NCBI RefSeq assembly: GCF_031834595.1
Contig: NZ_CP115541.1
Coordinates: 4,086,501-4,150,500 of the forward strand
Source of the DNA: Stenotrophomonas oahuensis
GTDB lineage: Bacteria; Pseudomonadota; Gammaproteobacteria; Xanthomonadales; Xanthomonadaceae
DNA length: 64,000 nt
Direction: 5' to 3'
This document shows positions 7,815 through 16,812 of this stretch, piece by piece (the stretch's first letter is position 1; every line of letters starts with the position of its first letter). The notes under the pieces are model-generated. The model worked only from the letters and a program-made list of their open reading frames with translations, ran no database searches and had not been told where the DNA came from. Position numbers and translations under genes: made by a program.

Positions 7815-8414
7815 TTATCTGCATACTGCAGGCTTCTGTCCTTGCCAAACGGGTGAGGATGAGATCAGATTTTCAACTGCTGTGCCTAGGCGACTTTGCT
7901 GACCATCAAGATAGGTCGCGCGAACAACGCTCCCTTTCCTCTGCAGTGCAATGGAGTCCGACTCTCCGACCGCCAGGACGATAAGGTCGCCTCGGCTCTT
8001 GATCTTCATGAGCACTGGAGCAACGGGCCCTCCCTCGTATCTCTGCACGAGTACATAGCCGCCTTCCGCCTCACTGACGAATGACAGTTCAATTCCCAGC
8101 AGGTCTCCCGTATCGGGGTGTATGCACAGGTTTGAATAGGTACCCCTCAGTGCTTGGCTCTCACCGCCAAATGCAATCCCAGGTAGCGCCGGCAGACCCA
8201 GCAAAAGAACGATGGGCATAAGCAACTTGACCGCAAGGATTTGTGCGCTCTTTACGCGCTTCTCATACTCTTGGTAATTGAACAGGCCGTCCTGTGCGAG
8301 GGCCTGCAACCCGGTAGCCACAAGCACAAAGCCCGGAAGGGCGCTTCGGCAATCACGGGTCTTACTATCAATGCGGGATGCCTTGCCCACCCGCCCATCC
8401 CTGGCTGAGATCAT
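7815..8414 (-). CDS. Hypothetical membrane-anchored or exported protein
   Basis: An open frame of about 199 residues from ATG 8414 (AAGGA ten bases upstream; a TTG at 8444 is also possible). It is of unknown family. Two hydrophobic stretches lie in the N-terminal half: ALPGFVLVATGLQALA and VKLLMPIVLLLGLPALPGIA. The second looks like a signal peptide or membrane helix, so translation might start further in. The remaining ~120 residues look like a beta-rich extracytoplasmic domain (LRGTYSNLCIHPDTGDLLGI, GGYVLVQRYEGGP). The codon use is less GC-biased than in neighbouring genes. A 9-bp inverted repeat lies about 110 bases upstream. Existence as a gene is probable; start and function are uncertain. 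Confidence 0.5.
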   Translation of the reverse strand: MISARDGRVGKASRIDSKTRDCRSALPGFVLVATGLQALAQDGLFNYQEYEKRVKSAQILAVKLLMPIVLLLGLPALPGIAFGGESQALRGTYSNLCIHPDTGDLLGIELSFVSEAEGGYVLVQRYEGGPVAPVLMKIKSRGDLIVLAVGESDSIALQRKGSVVRATYLDGQQSRLGTAVENLISSSPVWQGQKPAVCR

Positions 8415-8521
8415 GTCCGCTAAATCCTTGTGTGAAGGTAGCAATAGACAGCGATAGCTGTGGCGACTCTTGCATGCCCTCTCCCCACCCTGTCAAGCCC
8501 CATCCATTCACGTCATCCAAG

Positions 8522-8549
8522 TGAGATACGCTGGCCGGGACGTATCTCA
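8522..8549. promoter_or_regulatory. 9-bp perfect inverted repeat, candidate operator
   Basis: TGAGATACG and CGTATCTCA form a perfect dyad separated by ten bases. It lies in the divergent spacer between the leftward gene ending at 7815 and the arylsulfatase starting at 8789. The size and symmetry fit a dimeric repressor site, but no cognate regulator is identifiable. The spacer 8415-8788 holds otherwise only a half copy of the 145-bp element. Confidence 0.35.
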
Positions 8550-8639
8550 TTCATGCCTCACGGAAGTGCGAGTGAGACGCTGCGAGGCCATCGGCCGATG
8601 GGACATGATCGGCAGCGGACACGTTCTCCTGGAAAGCTC

Positions 8640-8695
8640 CATGCGTCAAAGCGCCGATCACCGTTATCGGCAGGCGTCTTGCGACCGCCTCTACC
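8640..8695. repeat. Half copy of the ~145-bp inverted-repeat element
   Basis: The stretch ATGCGT...GCCGATCACCGTTATCGGC...GACCGCCTCTACC is the conserved outer half of the element, near-identical to the end of the full copy at 21950-22094. Sequence to its left (from 8571) is only weakly similar to the other half. Confidence 0.65.
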
Positions 8696-8788
8696 GAATC
8701 TACTGACGCCGACTCAGTAGGTTTACAGAGGCCGGCACCGTCCCCGGATGTTGAACTGCAACTCTCTCCCGCGCAGGAAGACCCGGCC

Positions 8789-11116
8789 ATGGCCAAGCCC
8801 CCGTTCAAAGGTGTGATCAAGCTCGACATCCGCGATTCCAAAGCTGACTGGGCCCCCTTCCTGCCCCCGACCGCGCCGAAAGACGCGCCCAACATTCTGA
8901 TCGTGCTGTACGACGACACCGGTCAGGCCGCATGGGAACCCTATGGCGGCGCAATCAACATGCCCACGCTGCAGAAACTGGCCGACAACGGGCTGACCTA
9001 CACCCAATGGCACACCACCGCGCTGTGCTCCCCCACCCGCTCGTGCTTCCTGACCGGGCGCAATCATCACCTGAATGGGATGTCCGCGATCACCGAAGCC
9101 GCCAACGGCTTCCCGGGCTGGTCCGGGCGCGTACCCGAAGAGTGCATGTCGGTGGGCCAGGTGCTGCAGGACAACGGCTACAGCACGTTCTGGATCGGCA
9201 AGGACCACAACGTGCCCGAGCAGGACATCTGTGCCGGCGGGCCGAAGTCGGAGTGGCCGCTGCAGAAGGGCTTCGACCGTTATTACGGGTTCCTCGGCGG
9301 CGAAACCAACCAGTGGTACCCCGACCTCACCCAGGACAACGTATTCATCGACCAGCCGTACGGCCCGGAAGACGGCTATCACCTGTCGCGCGACCTGACC
9401 GACCAGGCGCTGCAGATGATCCGCGACCAGAAGGCGTCCAATCCCTCCAAGCCTTGGTTCCTGTGGTTCTGCCCCGGTGCGAATCACGCCCCGCATCACG
9501 CCCCAAAAGAGTACATCGACAAGTACAAGGGCAAGTTCGATGAAGGCTATGACGCCTACCGCAAGTGGGTGGTGCCGCGCATGATCGAAAAAGGCATGCT
9601 GCCCGCCGGCACCTCGGTGCCGGACTTCAACCCGATGCCCGATGACCAGGCCAATGCGGGCGACTACGTGAAGCCGTGGGACAGCCTGAGCGCCGACGAG
9701 AAGCGTCTGTTCGCGCGCATGGCCGAGGTCTATGCCGGCTTCTCCGAGTACACCGACGCACAGGTGGGACGCATCATCGACTACCTGGAGAAGAGCGGTC
9801 AGCTCGACAACACCATCGTGTTCTACTGCTCCGATAACGGCGCGTCCGGCGAAGGCAGCCCGACCGGGTCGGTGAACGAGAACAAGTTCTTCAACAACTA
9901 CCCGGATTCGCTGGAAGAAAACCTGAAGTACATCGATGTGCTCGGCGGGCCGGAAACCTACAACCACTACCCCACCGGCTGGGCGGCGGCGTTCTCGGCC
10001 CCGTACAAGATGTTCAAGCGCTACGCCGAGTATGCCGGCGGCACCTGCTGCCCGATGGTGATCCACTGGCCGAAAGGCATCAAGGCCAAGGGCGAAGTGC
10101 GCAACCAGTACCACCACGCGGTGGACATCGTGCCTACCATTCTGGAGTCGATCGGCCTGTCGATGCCCGACACCTATCGCGGCGTGAAGCAGCACCCGTT
10201 GTCCGGGGTGTCGATGAAGTACAGCTTCGAGAAGGACGGCCCCACGCAGAAGAAGCGCCAGTACTACGCAATGCTGGGCACGCGCGGCATCTGGGAGGAC
10301 GGCTGGAAGGCCGCTGCGGTGCACGCACCGCTGACCAGCAAGGGCCATTTCGACCAGGACCGCTGGGAGCTCTACCACGTGGACGAGGACCGCTCCGAGT
10401 CGAAAGACCTGGCCAAGGAGCATCCGGACAAACTGAAAGCGCTGGTGGATGTCTGGTTTGCCGAGGCCGACGCCAACAACGTGCTGCCGCTGGATGACCG
10501 TACCGCCGCGGAGGTGCTCGGCATTGAACGCCCCAGTACCGAGGCGGTGCGCGAACGGTACGTATACTACCCGGGCACTTCGCCAGTTCCCGAAGGCGTC
10601 GCGGTGAATGTGCGCGGCCGCTCTTACAAGATCATTGCCGAGGTCGAGATCAAGGACGCCGACGCGTCCGGTGTGATCTTCGCGCATGGGTCGCGGTTTG
10701 GCGGGCACAGCCTGTTCATCAAGAAGCGCAAGCTCTACTACGTGTACAACTTCCTGGGTATCAAGCCCGAGCAGACCTTCGTGTCCACCACTGAACTGAA
10801 GCCGGGCACCTGGACGCTGGGCATGGAGTTCGAGCGCACCGGCCAGGGTGAGCATGGCGAGTCGCTGGGCAGGACCAAATTGTACGTAAACGACAAGGTC
10901 GAGGCCGAGGGCGACATGAAGACCCAGCTGGGCAAGTTCACCCTGTCCGGTGATGGGTTATGCATTGGCCGCGACAGTGGTGATGCGGTGAGCGGCGAAT
11001 ACACCACGCCCGGCGAATTCAAGGGGGGTGAGATCCTGGCCGTTGGCGTCACCGTGGAGAAGGCACAGTACCTGGATCTGGAGAAGCTGGCGGCGGCCGC
11101 ATTCGCGGTGGATTGA
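8789..11116 (+). CDS. Arylsulfatase (sulfatase family, formylglycine type)
   Basis: A 775-residue sulfatase. The N-terminus has the metal-binding YDDTG (Asp42-Asp43), and the family signature CSPTRSCFLTGRN gives Cys80 in a C-x-P-x-R motif. This is the cysteine that formylglycine-generating enzyme oxidises to the catalytic residue. Further metal and sulfate contacts are likely at NHAPHHAPKEY and FYCSDNGASGEG. The ~200-residue C-terminal extension ending in CIGRDSGDAVSGEY looks like a beta-sandwich domain found in long AtsA-like enzymes. No signal peptide is apparent, so it may be cytosolic or exported unconventionally. The gene stands alone between repeats. Its likely role is scavenging sulfate from aryl or alkyl sulfate esters. 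Confidence 0.95.
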   Translation: MAKPPFKGVIKLDIRDSKADWAPFLPPTAPKDAPNILIVLYDDTGQAAWEPYGGAINMPTLQKLADNGLTYTQWHTTALCSPTRSCFLTGRNHHLNGMSAITEAANGFPGWSGRVPEECMSVGQVLQDNGYSTFWIGKDHNVPEQDICAGGPKSEWPLQKGFDRYYGFLGGETNQWYPDLTQDNVFIDQPYGPEDGYHLSRDLTDQALQMIRDQKASNPSKPWFLWFCPGANHAPHHAPKEYIDKYKGKFDEGYDAYRKWVVPRMIEKGMLPAGTSVPDFNPMPDDQANAGDYVKPWDSLSADEKRLFARMAEVYAGFSEYTDAQVGRIIDYLEKSGQLDNTIVFYCSDNGASGEGSPTGSVNENKFFNNYPDSLEENLKYIDVLGGPETYNHYPTGWAAAFSAPYKMFKRYAEYAGGTCCPMVIHWPKGIKAKGEVRNQYHHAVDIVPTILESIGLSMPDTYRGVKQHPLSGVSMKYSFEKDGPTQKKRQYYAMLGTRGIWEDGWKAAAVHAPLTSKGHFDQDRWELYHVDEDRSESKDLAKEHPDKLKALVDVWFAEADANNVLPLDDRTAAEVLGIERPSTEAVRERYVYYPGTSPVPEGVAVNVRGRSYKIIAEVEIKDADASGVIFAHGSRFGGHSLFIKKRKLYYVYNFLGIKPEQTFVSTTELKPGTWTLGMEFERTGQGEHGESLGRTKLYVNDKVEAEGDMKTQLGKFTLSGDGLCIGRDSGDAVSGEYTTPGEFKGGEILAVGVTVEKAQYLDLEKLAAAAFAVD

Positions 11117-11130
11117 CCAGGCTTCACGCG

Positions 11131-11195
11131 CATGACGCGCATGGCGCGTCACTACAGGACCGCGCCTGTAGTGACACGCCATGTGTGTCATCGCG
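11131..11195. repeat. REP-like palindrome pair, GTAGTGACACGCCATG type
   Basis: Two inverted REP-like units face each other: ...GGCGCGTCACTAC and GTAGTGACACGCCATGTGTGTC. They share the terminal GTAG/CTAC with the SMAG repeats but differ in the stem. Similar units occur at 55601-55735 and 60860-60884. Confidence 0.75.
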
Positions 11196-11237
11196 GACTG
11201 TGTAAACTCCGCGCATCACCGGCACGGAACAGTACAC

Positions 11238-11540
11238 ATGCTCCCAGGCAGACGCGTCGCCCAGGTCATCGTCGGTCTCTACGCCCTCGCCTGCGCCGGC
11301 GGCCTTGCCGTATTGCTGGTCGGCACCAAAGGCCTGTTCGGCGTCCCCGCCGACGGCCTGGCCGCGGTGGTGGCGCTGATGCTGGCGATGCCATGGTCAC
11401 TGACCTTCATGGCACTGGGCGTGGATACCCCGGCCGCATTCGTCGCCTTGATCGTGCTGGCGATGGTGTTGAACGGCGTGATCCTGTGGGGCGTCATCTG
11501 GCTGCTGCGCAAGGCGGTAGCATCTTTGCTCGGCCGATAA
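11238..11540 (+). CDS. Small integral membrane protein (100 aa)
   Basis: A 100-residue protein with three predicted membrane helices (VIVGLYALACAGGLAVLLVG, ADGLAAVVALMLAMPWSL, ALIVLAMVLNGVILWGVIWL) and basic residues at both ends. ATG 11238 gives a basic start MLPGRRVAQ. The open frame goes further upstream to 11181, but the extra residues are poorly hydrophobic and fall in repeat DNA. It resembles short SCO4225-type hypothetical membrane proteins. No function is known. It lies alone between the arylsulfatase and a convergent alcohol dehydrogenase. Confidence 0.7.
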   Translation: MLPGRRVAQVIVGLYALACAGGLAVLLVGTKGLFGVPADGLAAVVALMLAMPWSLTFMALGVDTPAAFVALIVLAMVLNGVILWGVIWLLRKAVASLLGR

Positions 11541-11558
11541 CCCAGCGGAGACGCACCG

Positions 11559-11632
11559 GCAGAGTCGCACGACAGTCGACTGCCGATAGCGGCTCCGCGC
11601 CCGGTGGGGCATGACCCTTGGACGAATCCGTT
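11559..11632. repeat. Half copy of the ~145-bp inverted-repeat element
   Basis: The stretch GCAGAGTCGCACGACAGTCG followed by GCCCGGTGGGGCATGA is half of the dispersed element. It lies exactly between two convergent genes and abuts the stop codon of the alcohol dehydrogenase. Confidence 0.7.
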
Positions 11633-12662
11633 ACGGCACCAACACGGCCCTGCCCTGGATACGCCCTTCGCGCAGCCGCTGATACACCTCCACCGCCTGA
11701 TCAAGCTTGAACGTCTCCACATCCGCGCGGATCCGCCCGGCTGCTGCCAACGCAATCACCTCCATCAGCTCCGTGCGCGAACCCCAATAGGGCACGGTCA
11801 CCTGACAACCGTATGGCGGGTTGTTGGCGGCGTAGTGCACCGTTCCCCCTCCCAGCCCGACCACGGTGAGCCTGCTGTTGCGACCCACGACCTGGGCGCA
11901 CAAATCCACCGTAGGCTGCGCACCCACAAAATCCAGCGCCACTGCCACGCCACGCGGGCCGGCCAGGTCACGAATCTCTTCAGCTGCGCGCTTGCCGTCA
12001 CGGGTGTTGACGGTGTGCTTCACGCCCAGCTCGCGCGCGTGGGCCCGCTTGCCGTCATCAATGTCGGCCGCAATCAGCTGCGCCGGGGTCAACGCCTGCA
12101 GAATCTGCACCGCCATGTGCCCGAGCCCGCCAATCCCCACCACCAGCACCGTGGCCTCGGGCGTCATCAACGGCAGCGCCGCCTTGATCGCGTGATACGG
12201 CGTCAACGCGGCATCTGACAACGGAGCTGCGTGCACCGGCTCCAGGCCCTGCAGCGGCACCAGCAGGCGCGGCGACGGTACGATCATGTATTCAGCCATG
12301 CCGCCATCAGAACCCAGGCCGCCACCAAACGTGGGAATGGACGCGTGGTTCTCGCAGTAGTTTTCCGCCGAGGTCTGGCAGGTGCGGCAACGGCCACAGC
12401 CCCACGGGCCGTACACCGCGACGGGGTCACCTTCATTCCAGCCTTCAACGCCGTCGCCGACGCCTGCGATCCAGCCTGCGTTTTCGTGGCCGAGGGTGAA
12501 GGGACCTTTCATGCCCAGGTCTTCATCGAGCACGTGCAGGTCGGAGTGACACACGCCTGCGCCTGCGATTTTCAGCAGGATCTGTCCAGCCTGTGGTGTG
12601 GGGGTGGGCAGATCGACAATCTCGGGCGGGCGTCCGGTTTCCACGAAGCGTACGGCTTTCAT
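11631..12662 (-). CDS. Zinc-dependent NAD(P) alcohol dehydrogenase
   Basis: A 343-residue medium-chain dehydrogenase. The catalytic zinc ligands are in GVCHSDLH and GHENAGWIAGVGDGV, and the structural zinc cysteines are in GPWGCGRCRTCQTSAENYC. The cofactor motif is VLVVGIGGLGHMAVQ. ATG 12662 begins MKAVRFVETG, the usual N-terminus; the open frame upstream adds 19 residues without support. The length matches bacterial secondary-alcohol dehydrogenases. The gene is transcribed toward the small membrane protein gene and stands outside any operon. Substrate is not inferable; a broad alcohol/aldehyde or ketone reductase role is typical. Confidence 0.95.
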   Translation of the reverse strand: MKAVRFVETGRPPEIVDLPTPTPQAGQILLKIAGAGVCHSDLHVLDEDLGMKGPFTLGHENAGWIAGVGDGVEGWNEGDPVAVYGPWGCGRCRTCQTSAENYCENHASIPTFGGGLGSDGGMAEYMIVPSPRLLVPLQGLEPVHAAPLSDAALTPYHAIKAALPLMTPEATVLVVGIGGLGHMAVQILQALTPAQLIAADIDDGKRAHARELGVKHTVNTRDGKRAAEEIRDLAGPRGVAVALDFVGAQPTVDLCAQVVGRNSRLTVVGLGGGTVHYAANNPPYGCQVTVPYWGSRTELMEVIALAAAGRIRADVETFKLDQAVEVYQRLREGRIQGRAVLVP

Positions 12663-12719
12663 AGCGTGCGGCCTTGGGGGAAGGAACCCGCAGGATGCGC
12701 GCCAAGGCGCGAACATCAT

Positions 12720-12786
12720 GTAGAGCCGGGCTTGCCCGGCTGAAGATATCCGTGTGATCAGGCAAGCCGGGCAAGCCCGGCTCTAC
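12720..12786. repeat. SMAG (GTAG) REP pair
   Basis: Two inverted units GTAGAGCCGGGCTTGCCCGG... and ...CCGGGCAAGCCCGGCTCTAC are separated by about 20 bases. It lies between the start of the leftward alcohol dehydrogenase and the rightward lipoprotein gene. Confidence 0.9.
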
Positions 12787-12835
12787 GTAAAACTACCCAC
12801 GGGCGCTACAGCACAAATGCCGTTGTGCGGCAGGG
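12787..12835 (+). promoter_or_regulatory. Shared upstream element, copy A
   Basis: GTAAAACTACCCA (12787-12799), then CAGCACAA 22 bases after its first base, then CCG.TG.GCG. The same pattern with the same spacing occurs at 38011 before another exported-protein gene. Here it is 94 bases before the lipoprotein ATG, and at 38011 it is 92 bases before the ATG. It probably marks a common promoter or activator site. Confidence 0.5.
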
Positions 12836-12880
12836 CGTCGGGTGAGAGCGTGGTTCCCTGGCCTCCTGCGGTGCTCCGGC

Positions 12881-13945
12881 ATGCTCAAGCGTCCCTCCAG
12901 CGTTTACCCGGCGCTGCTTGCCACCGCTCTGCTCTGCAGCTGCACCACCCTCGGCCCGCAGAGCATCCAGCGCGACCGCCAGGACTACTCCAGCGCGATC
13001 AGCGAATCGTGGAAGGAACAGACCCTGCTCAATATCGTGCGCCTGCGCTATGCCGACGCGCCGATGTTTCTCGATGTATCTTCCATCGTGGCCTCGTATT
13101 CGGCCGAAGCACAGCTTGACGCCTCGGTCACGTTCCCACCACACGATTCGGCCACGCCTACACTGGGCGGCTACGGGCGCTACATCAGCAAGCCGACCAT
13201 TTCCTATGCGCCGTTGACCGGCGACAAATTCACCCAGAGCCTGCTGCGACCGATTGCACCGGCGTCGGTGTTCCAGATGATCCAGGCGGGATACCCGGCC
13301 GATTTCATCCTGGGCGCGACCACCCGCGCGATCAACGGGCGCTACAACCGCTCGACCGGCGCGACCACGCGCGCCGCCGATGCGGAGTTCGTGCAGCTCA
13401 CCGAAGTGCTGCGCCGCATCCAGCGTGCCGAAGGCCTGGGCATGCGCATCGAGCGTCGCGAGAACGGCGAAGCCACGGTACTGTTCTTCCGTGGCGAAGC
13501 CAGCGCGCAACTGGAGGCCGACGTCGCCCAGGCCCGCAGTCTGCTCGGCATCCAGCCCTCGCCTGAGTTCAATCTGGTGTATGGGGCCACCGCGCGCGGT
13601 GACGCCGAGATCGCCTTGCTGACCCGCTCGATGCTGGAGATCCTGCTGGATTTCTCCAACTGCATCGATGTGCCGGCATCACATGTGCAGGAGGGCCGCA
13701 CGCATGCCGGCTATGCGGAGGATCCCGGCGCGGAATCCGGCCTGCACCGGCTGGCTACCATCCACAGCGGTCCACGTGCACCGGCCGATGCCTACGCGGC
13801 GGTGCGTTACCGCGACAGCTGGTACTGGGTGGACGACCGCGACCTGGCGTCGAAGCGCGCGTTCGCGTTCATGATGATGTTCTTCTCGCTGGCCGAAACC
13901 GGCACCTCCGCACCGGCTCCGGTGCTGACCATCGGCACGAACTAG
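12881..13945 (+). CDS. Hypothetical lipoprotein
   Basis: A 354-residue protein with a clear lipoprotein signal, MLKRPSSVYPALLATALLCSC, in which the lipobox Cys is followed by TTLGPQ. The remainder is predicted soluble and periplasmic with no domain I can name. Segments such as SWKEQTLLNIVRLRYADAPMFLDV and RDSWYWVDDRDLASKRAFAFMMMFFSL recur in uncharacterised proteobacterial lipoproteins. The frame is open to 12842, but only ATG 12881 gives a proper signal peptide. Its TAG stop shares its last base with a SMAG repeat. The convergent neighbour is a CadC-like regulator. Confidence 0.85.
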   Translation: MLKRPSSVYPALLATALLCSCTTLGPQSIQRDRQDYSSAISESWKEQTLLNIVRLRYADAPMFLDVSSIVASYSAEAQLDASVTFPPHDSATPTLGGYGRYISKPTISYAPLTGDKFTQSLLRPIAPASVFQMIQAGYPADFILGATTRAINGRYNRSTGATTRAADAEFVQLTEVLRRIQRAEGLGMRIERRENGEATVLFFRGEASAQLEADVAQARSLLGIQPSPEFNLVYGATARGDAEIALLTRSMLEILLDFSNCIDVPASHVQEGRTHAGYAEDPGAESGLHRLATIHSGPRAPADAYAAVRYRDSWYWVDDRDLASKRAFAFMMMFFSLAETGTSAPAPVLTIGTN

Positions 13946-14008
13946 TAGAGCCGGGCTTGCCCGGCTGGTGGATGTCCGGATGCGTCAGCCGGGCAAGCCC
14001 GGCTCTAC
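13945..14008. repeat. SMAG REP pair between convergent genes
   Basis: GTAGAGCCGGGCTTGCCCGG at the left and its inverted partner at the right. The lipoprotein stop (13943-13945) overlaps its first base. The stop of the leftward regulator is the TAG of its right-hand GTAG (complement of 14005-14007). Confidence 0.9.
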
Positions 14009-16362
14009 AACAGCGGTACAACCGCCAGCGCGCGCTCGCCGGCCAGCGTGCGGGCCTGCCGTTCCGCACTGCTGGCCTGTTCCGTCTCACCGCGCCGCGT
14101 ATAAAGGGTCCAGCCGAACCACGCGACGCGGTAGTCCACCGCGGCATACGCGTCCAGCTCGCCCAGAACCGCGATGGCATCGTCCAGACGCCCCGCGTCC
14201 ATCAACACCCGCGCACGCAGCAGATTGGCGCGAACCCGGTCGTTGGGGCTGCCGTCACGATTGGCAATCGCCAGCGCTGCGTCCGCGTCCTGCAACGCAG
14301 CCGAACCATTGCCAAAACGCAACTGCGTCAGGGCGCGCGCCCAGGCAAGCTCGGGCTGCCGTTCGCGTTGGTCCGGCGGTTGCTGCGCCTCGAACCGGGT
14401 GATCCAGCCCTGCGCCGCTGCGCGGTTACCCGCCGCCTGTGCCGCCACGAGCAGGGTCGCCGGCTCCACGGTTTCGGCCAGATCCGGCAAGCGGGCAGCC
14501 CGTTTCGCCGCCGCGGCAGTGTCGCCACGCGCAACGGCATCCGCCATCCGCAAGCGCGCGTCGGTCTGACCCGACAGGGACGATGCCGGCAACGCCTTCA
14601 GCAGCAGATCCGCTTCCGCCAGCTGACCGTTCGCCAGCGCCACCTCCACCTGCGTGGTGTGGACCACGGCCAGCAGCCGGGCATCTTCCAGGCCGGGCAG
14701 CAATCGTCCCGTTCGCGCAAGGGTAAGCGCGGCGGCGGCCGGCTGCACCACGGCCAGTTCGGCGCTGGCTTTGGCCGTCAGCGTGGCCGCCAGATAGTCG
14801 TTGACCTGGTAGCGCCGGAACACCTCGATCGCACTGTCGAATTCCTGCAGCGCCTGCGGCCAGTGGTTGCGCTTGCCCTCCAGACGTCCCAGATTCGAGC
14901 CAACCATGGCCGCCGACACGGCGTCGCCGGTTCGACGCATGGCCATGCGCGCATGCCCCAGGTCACTGACTGCTGCATTCAGCTGACCCAGTTGTGCATG
15001 CGCCGCTCCCCGTCCGTTGTACGCGTTGCCGGAAAGGCCGACGTCACCGGCGGACTCTGCTGCCGCCGCCACCTCGAGCGCCCGGCTGTAATGGTGTTGT
15101 GCCTGTTCAAACTGGCCTTCGCGCAGCGCCACCGCGCCCAGCCCCATCAATCCTTTGGCGCGCACCGCCGGGGCATCGCCACCGGTCTTCGCTAGTGCCT
15201 GCTCGAACAGTCGGGTCGCCGCGCTCATGTGGCCGGCGCGGTATTCCAGCTGACCCTCGCGGACCTGCAGGATCGGGCTGCCCCGCAGCGCTGCGGGGGC
15301 GCTTTGAATCTGCTCGCGCGCCGCATCCAGCTGACCGGCGTCCAACTCTGCATCGATCCGGCGCAGGCGCTCCTGCAGCGCGGTGGGCGCGGCTTGCGCG
15401 GGTACCTGTCGGCCGCTGCGCTCCAGCCAGCTGTCGGTGGCCACCGCCATCGCCTGCAACGGGGTATCGCCGCTCGCCTCCACCGTCAACTCGTCACTGC
15501 GCCCCACCGCATGCAGCTGCACCCGCCATTGGGTGCCTGCACGGCGCGCGGTGGGCACGATCAACCAGCGCGCATCGCTGCGCACCAGCACGTCGCGCAG
15601 CGCCACAAGGTTGGAGTCACTGCCGCTGCTGTCGCGCAGCAGCACCGCTTCAAGATGCAACGCCTGCTCGGTCGGAGTGACCTGCAGCCGCGCCGCGCGC
15701 AGCCGCTCGGCCGCGTATTCCATCGCCCCCAGACGTACCCAGCTCAGCTCCGCGCTGGCTCCCTGCACCGTAACCGGCAGCATCGTGACGCGGGTGCCGT
15801 TGGCTTCAATCTCCGCCGTGGTCCGCCTGTCCTGCAGATGACGCGTGCCGATGATCGCAGCCGTGACCAGCAGCAGTCCAACGAAAACAGCCACCGCCCA
15901 GCGCAGGTATCGCGCACGCGGAGGTGCCGCTGCAGCGTCGGCTGCAGGTGCGTCCACCCCCACAGATTCAGGCCCGGAAGCAGGCTCAGGTTCGAGTACA
16001 GACGCATCGTCCGGATCGGTGGGCGGGTCAGGGGACGCCGCTTCCAGCGTCTCCACCTCGGCCACCCAGCGGTAACCGAACCCGGCCACGGTGCGGATCA
16101 TGACCTGGCGGTCGCCCGCGTCGTCCAGCGCCTTGCGGGCCCGGCGCAGGGTCTGGCTGATCACCGTGTCGCTGACATCCACCCGCCCCCACACCGCTGA
16201 CACCAGCTCGTCACGCCCCACGGCGCGATGGCGCTGCTCCACCAGGTACACCACGCAATCCAGTGATTTCAGCGGCAGTGCCACGCGCTCGCCATGGCGA
16301 CTGAGTTCACGTGCCGCCGGGTCCAGAACGAAATCGCCGAATCGGTAGCGGATCAACTGCAT
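14005..16362 (-). CDS. CadC-like winged-helix transcriptional regulator with TPR sensor domain
   Basis: A 785-residue one-component membrane regulator. Residues ~1-100 form an OmpR/PhoB-type winged helix (YRFGDFVLDPAARELSRHGE, WGRVDVSDTVISQTLRRARK, GYRWVAEVE). An acidic, Pro-rich linker follows, then a single membrane helix at about 153-172 (LRWAVAVFVGLLLVTAAIIG). The periplasmic part begins with a TolB-N-like region and continues with many TPR repeats to the C-terminus. ATG 16362 (MQLIRYRF) is preferred; ATG 16380 adds six residues. Proteins of this build sense an external signal and bind DNA from the membrane. Targets are unknown; the convergent lipoprotein gene or the neighbouring protease gene are candidates. 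The stop codon is supplied by a SMAG repeat. Confidence 0.9.
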   Translation of the reverse strand: MQLIRYRFGDFVLDPAARELSRHGERVALPLKSLDCVVYLVEQRHRAVGRDELVSAVWGRVDVSDTVISQTLRRARKALDDAGDRQVMIRTVAGFGYRWVAEVETLEAASPDPPTDPDDASVLEPEPASGPESVGVDAPAADAAAAPPRARYLRWAVAVFVGLLLVTAAIIGTRHLQDRRTTAEIEANGTRVTMLPVTVQGASAELSWVRLGAMEYAAERLRAARLQVTPTEQALHLEAVLLRDSSGSDSNLVALRDVLVRSDARWLIVPTARRAGTQWRVQLHAVGRSDELTVEASGDTPLQAMAVATDSWLERSGRQVPAQAAPTALQERLRRIDAELDAGQLDAAREQIQSAPAALRGSPILQVREGQLEYRAGHMSAATRLFEQALAKTGGDAPAVRAKGLMGLGAVALREGQFEQAQHHYSRALEVAAAAESAGDVGLSGNAYNGRGAAHAQLGQLNAAVSDLGHARMAMRRTGDAVSAAMVGSNLGRLEGKRNHWPQALQEFDSAIEVFRRYQVNDYLAATLTAKASAELAVVQPAAAALTLARTGRLLPGLEDARLLAVVHTTQVEVALANGQLAEADLLLKALPASSLSGQTDARLRMADAVARGDTAAAAKRAARLPDLAETVEPATLLVAAQAAGNRAAAQGWITRFEAQQPPDQRERQPELAWARALTQLRFGNGSAALQDADAALAIANRDGSPNDRVRANLLRARVLMDAGRLDDAIAVLGELDAYAAVDYRVAWFGWTLYTRRGETEQASSAERQARTLAGERALAVVPLL

Positions 16363-16425
16363 CAACCGGACCTGCCGCACGTACGCAAGGGGAGGATCAT
16401 CCTACGACAGGCGCAGCCACCACGC

Positions 16426-16812
16426 TCAGCGGATCAGGACATGAAATACCACCGGGCGACGCGGTGATGTGGCCAGTTCCTGCCCGCACTCAAACGCCAG
16501 CTGGCCCTCGCCTGCCGCCACCGCCGCGAATCGCCAATCCTGTACCAGGCCATCCCGCCCGGGCGCGGCAAGCACGGTCAACAGAGGCTCGGTGGCATCG
16601 CGCAGCCAGCACCGGTAGCCACTGGCTGAATGCGCCGGCAGCCGCACGGCCAGCTGCCCGCCGCGTGGCACGCGCACCACGCGCCCACTATCTGCAGCAT
16701 CCACCGTCGTGATCGGAACCACTGCCCGCACCGGCGGGGGCGCGCCGGCCAGGCCGACCCACGCGCCCCCGCCCACCGCGGCCATCAACAAGGTTGATGC
16801 CGCACGCCGCAC
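16426..16812 (-). CDS. Exported chagasin/I42-like protease inhibitor (putative)
   Basis: A 128-residue exported protein starting with GTG. The N-terminus has a signal-like segment (LLMAAVGGGAWVGLAGA). The mature part resembles the I42/chagasin inhibitor fold: HSASGYRCWL in place of the NPTTGYxW loop, GEGQLAFECGQ in place of the GxGG loop, and RRPVVFHVLIR in place of the RPW loop. The matches are degenerate, so the fold is a moderate-confidence call. Its GTG immediately follows the TGA of the upstream serine protease gene, which indicates translational coupling. Chagasins normally inhibit cysteine proteases; here the neighbour is a subtilase, so a self-protection role toward that enzyme is an inference. 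Confidence 0.6.
   Translation of the reverse strand: MRRAASTLLMAAVGGGAWVGLAGAPPPVRAVVPITTVDAADSGRVVRVPRGGQLAVRLPAHSASGYRCWLRDATEPLLTVLAAPGRDGLVQDWRFAAVAAGEGQLAFECGQELATSPRRPVVFHVLIR

Noticed and set aside
8723..10855. Long open frame (710 codons) on the minus strand
   Set aside because: It is fully antisense to the arylsulfatase, which has complete catalytic motifs. High GC at third positions creates such shadow frames; no family features are seen.
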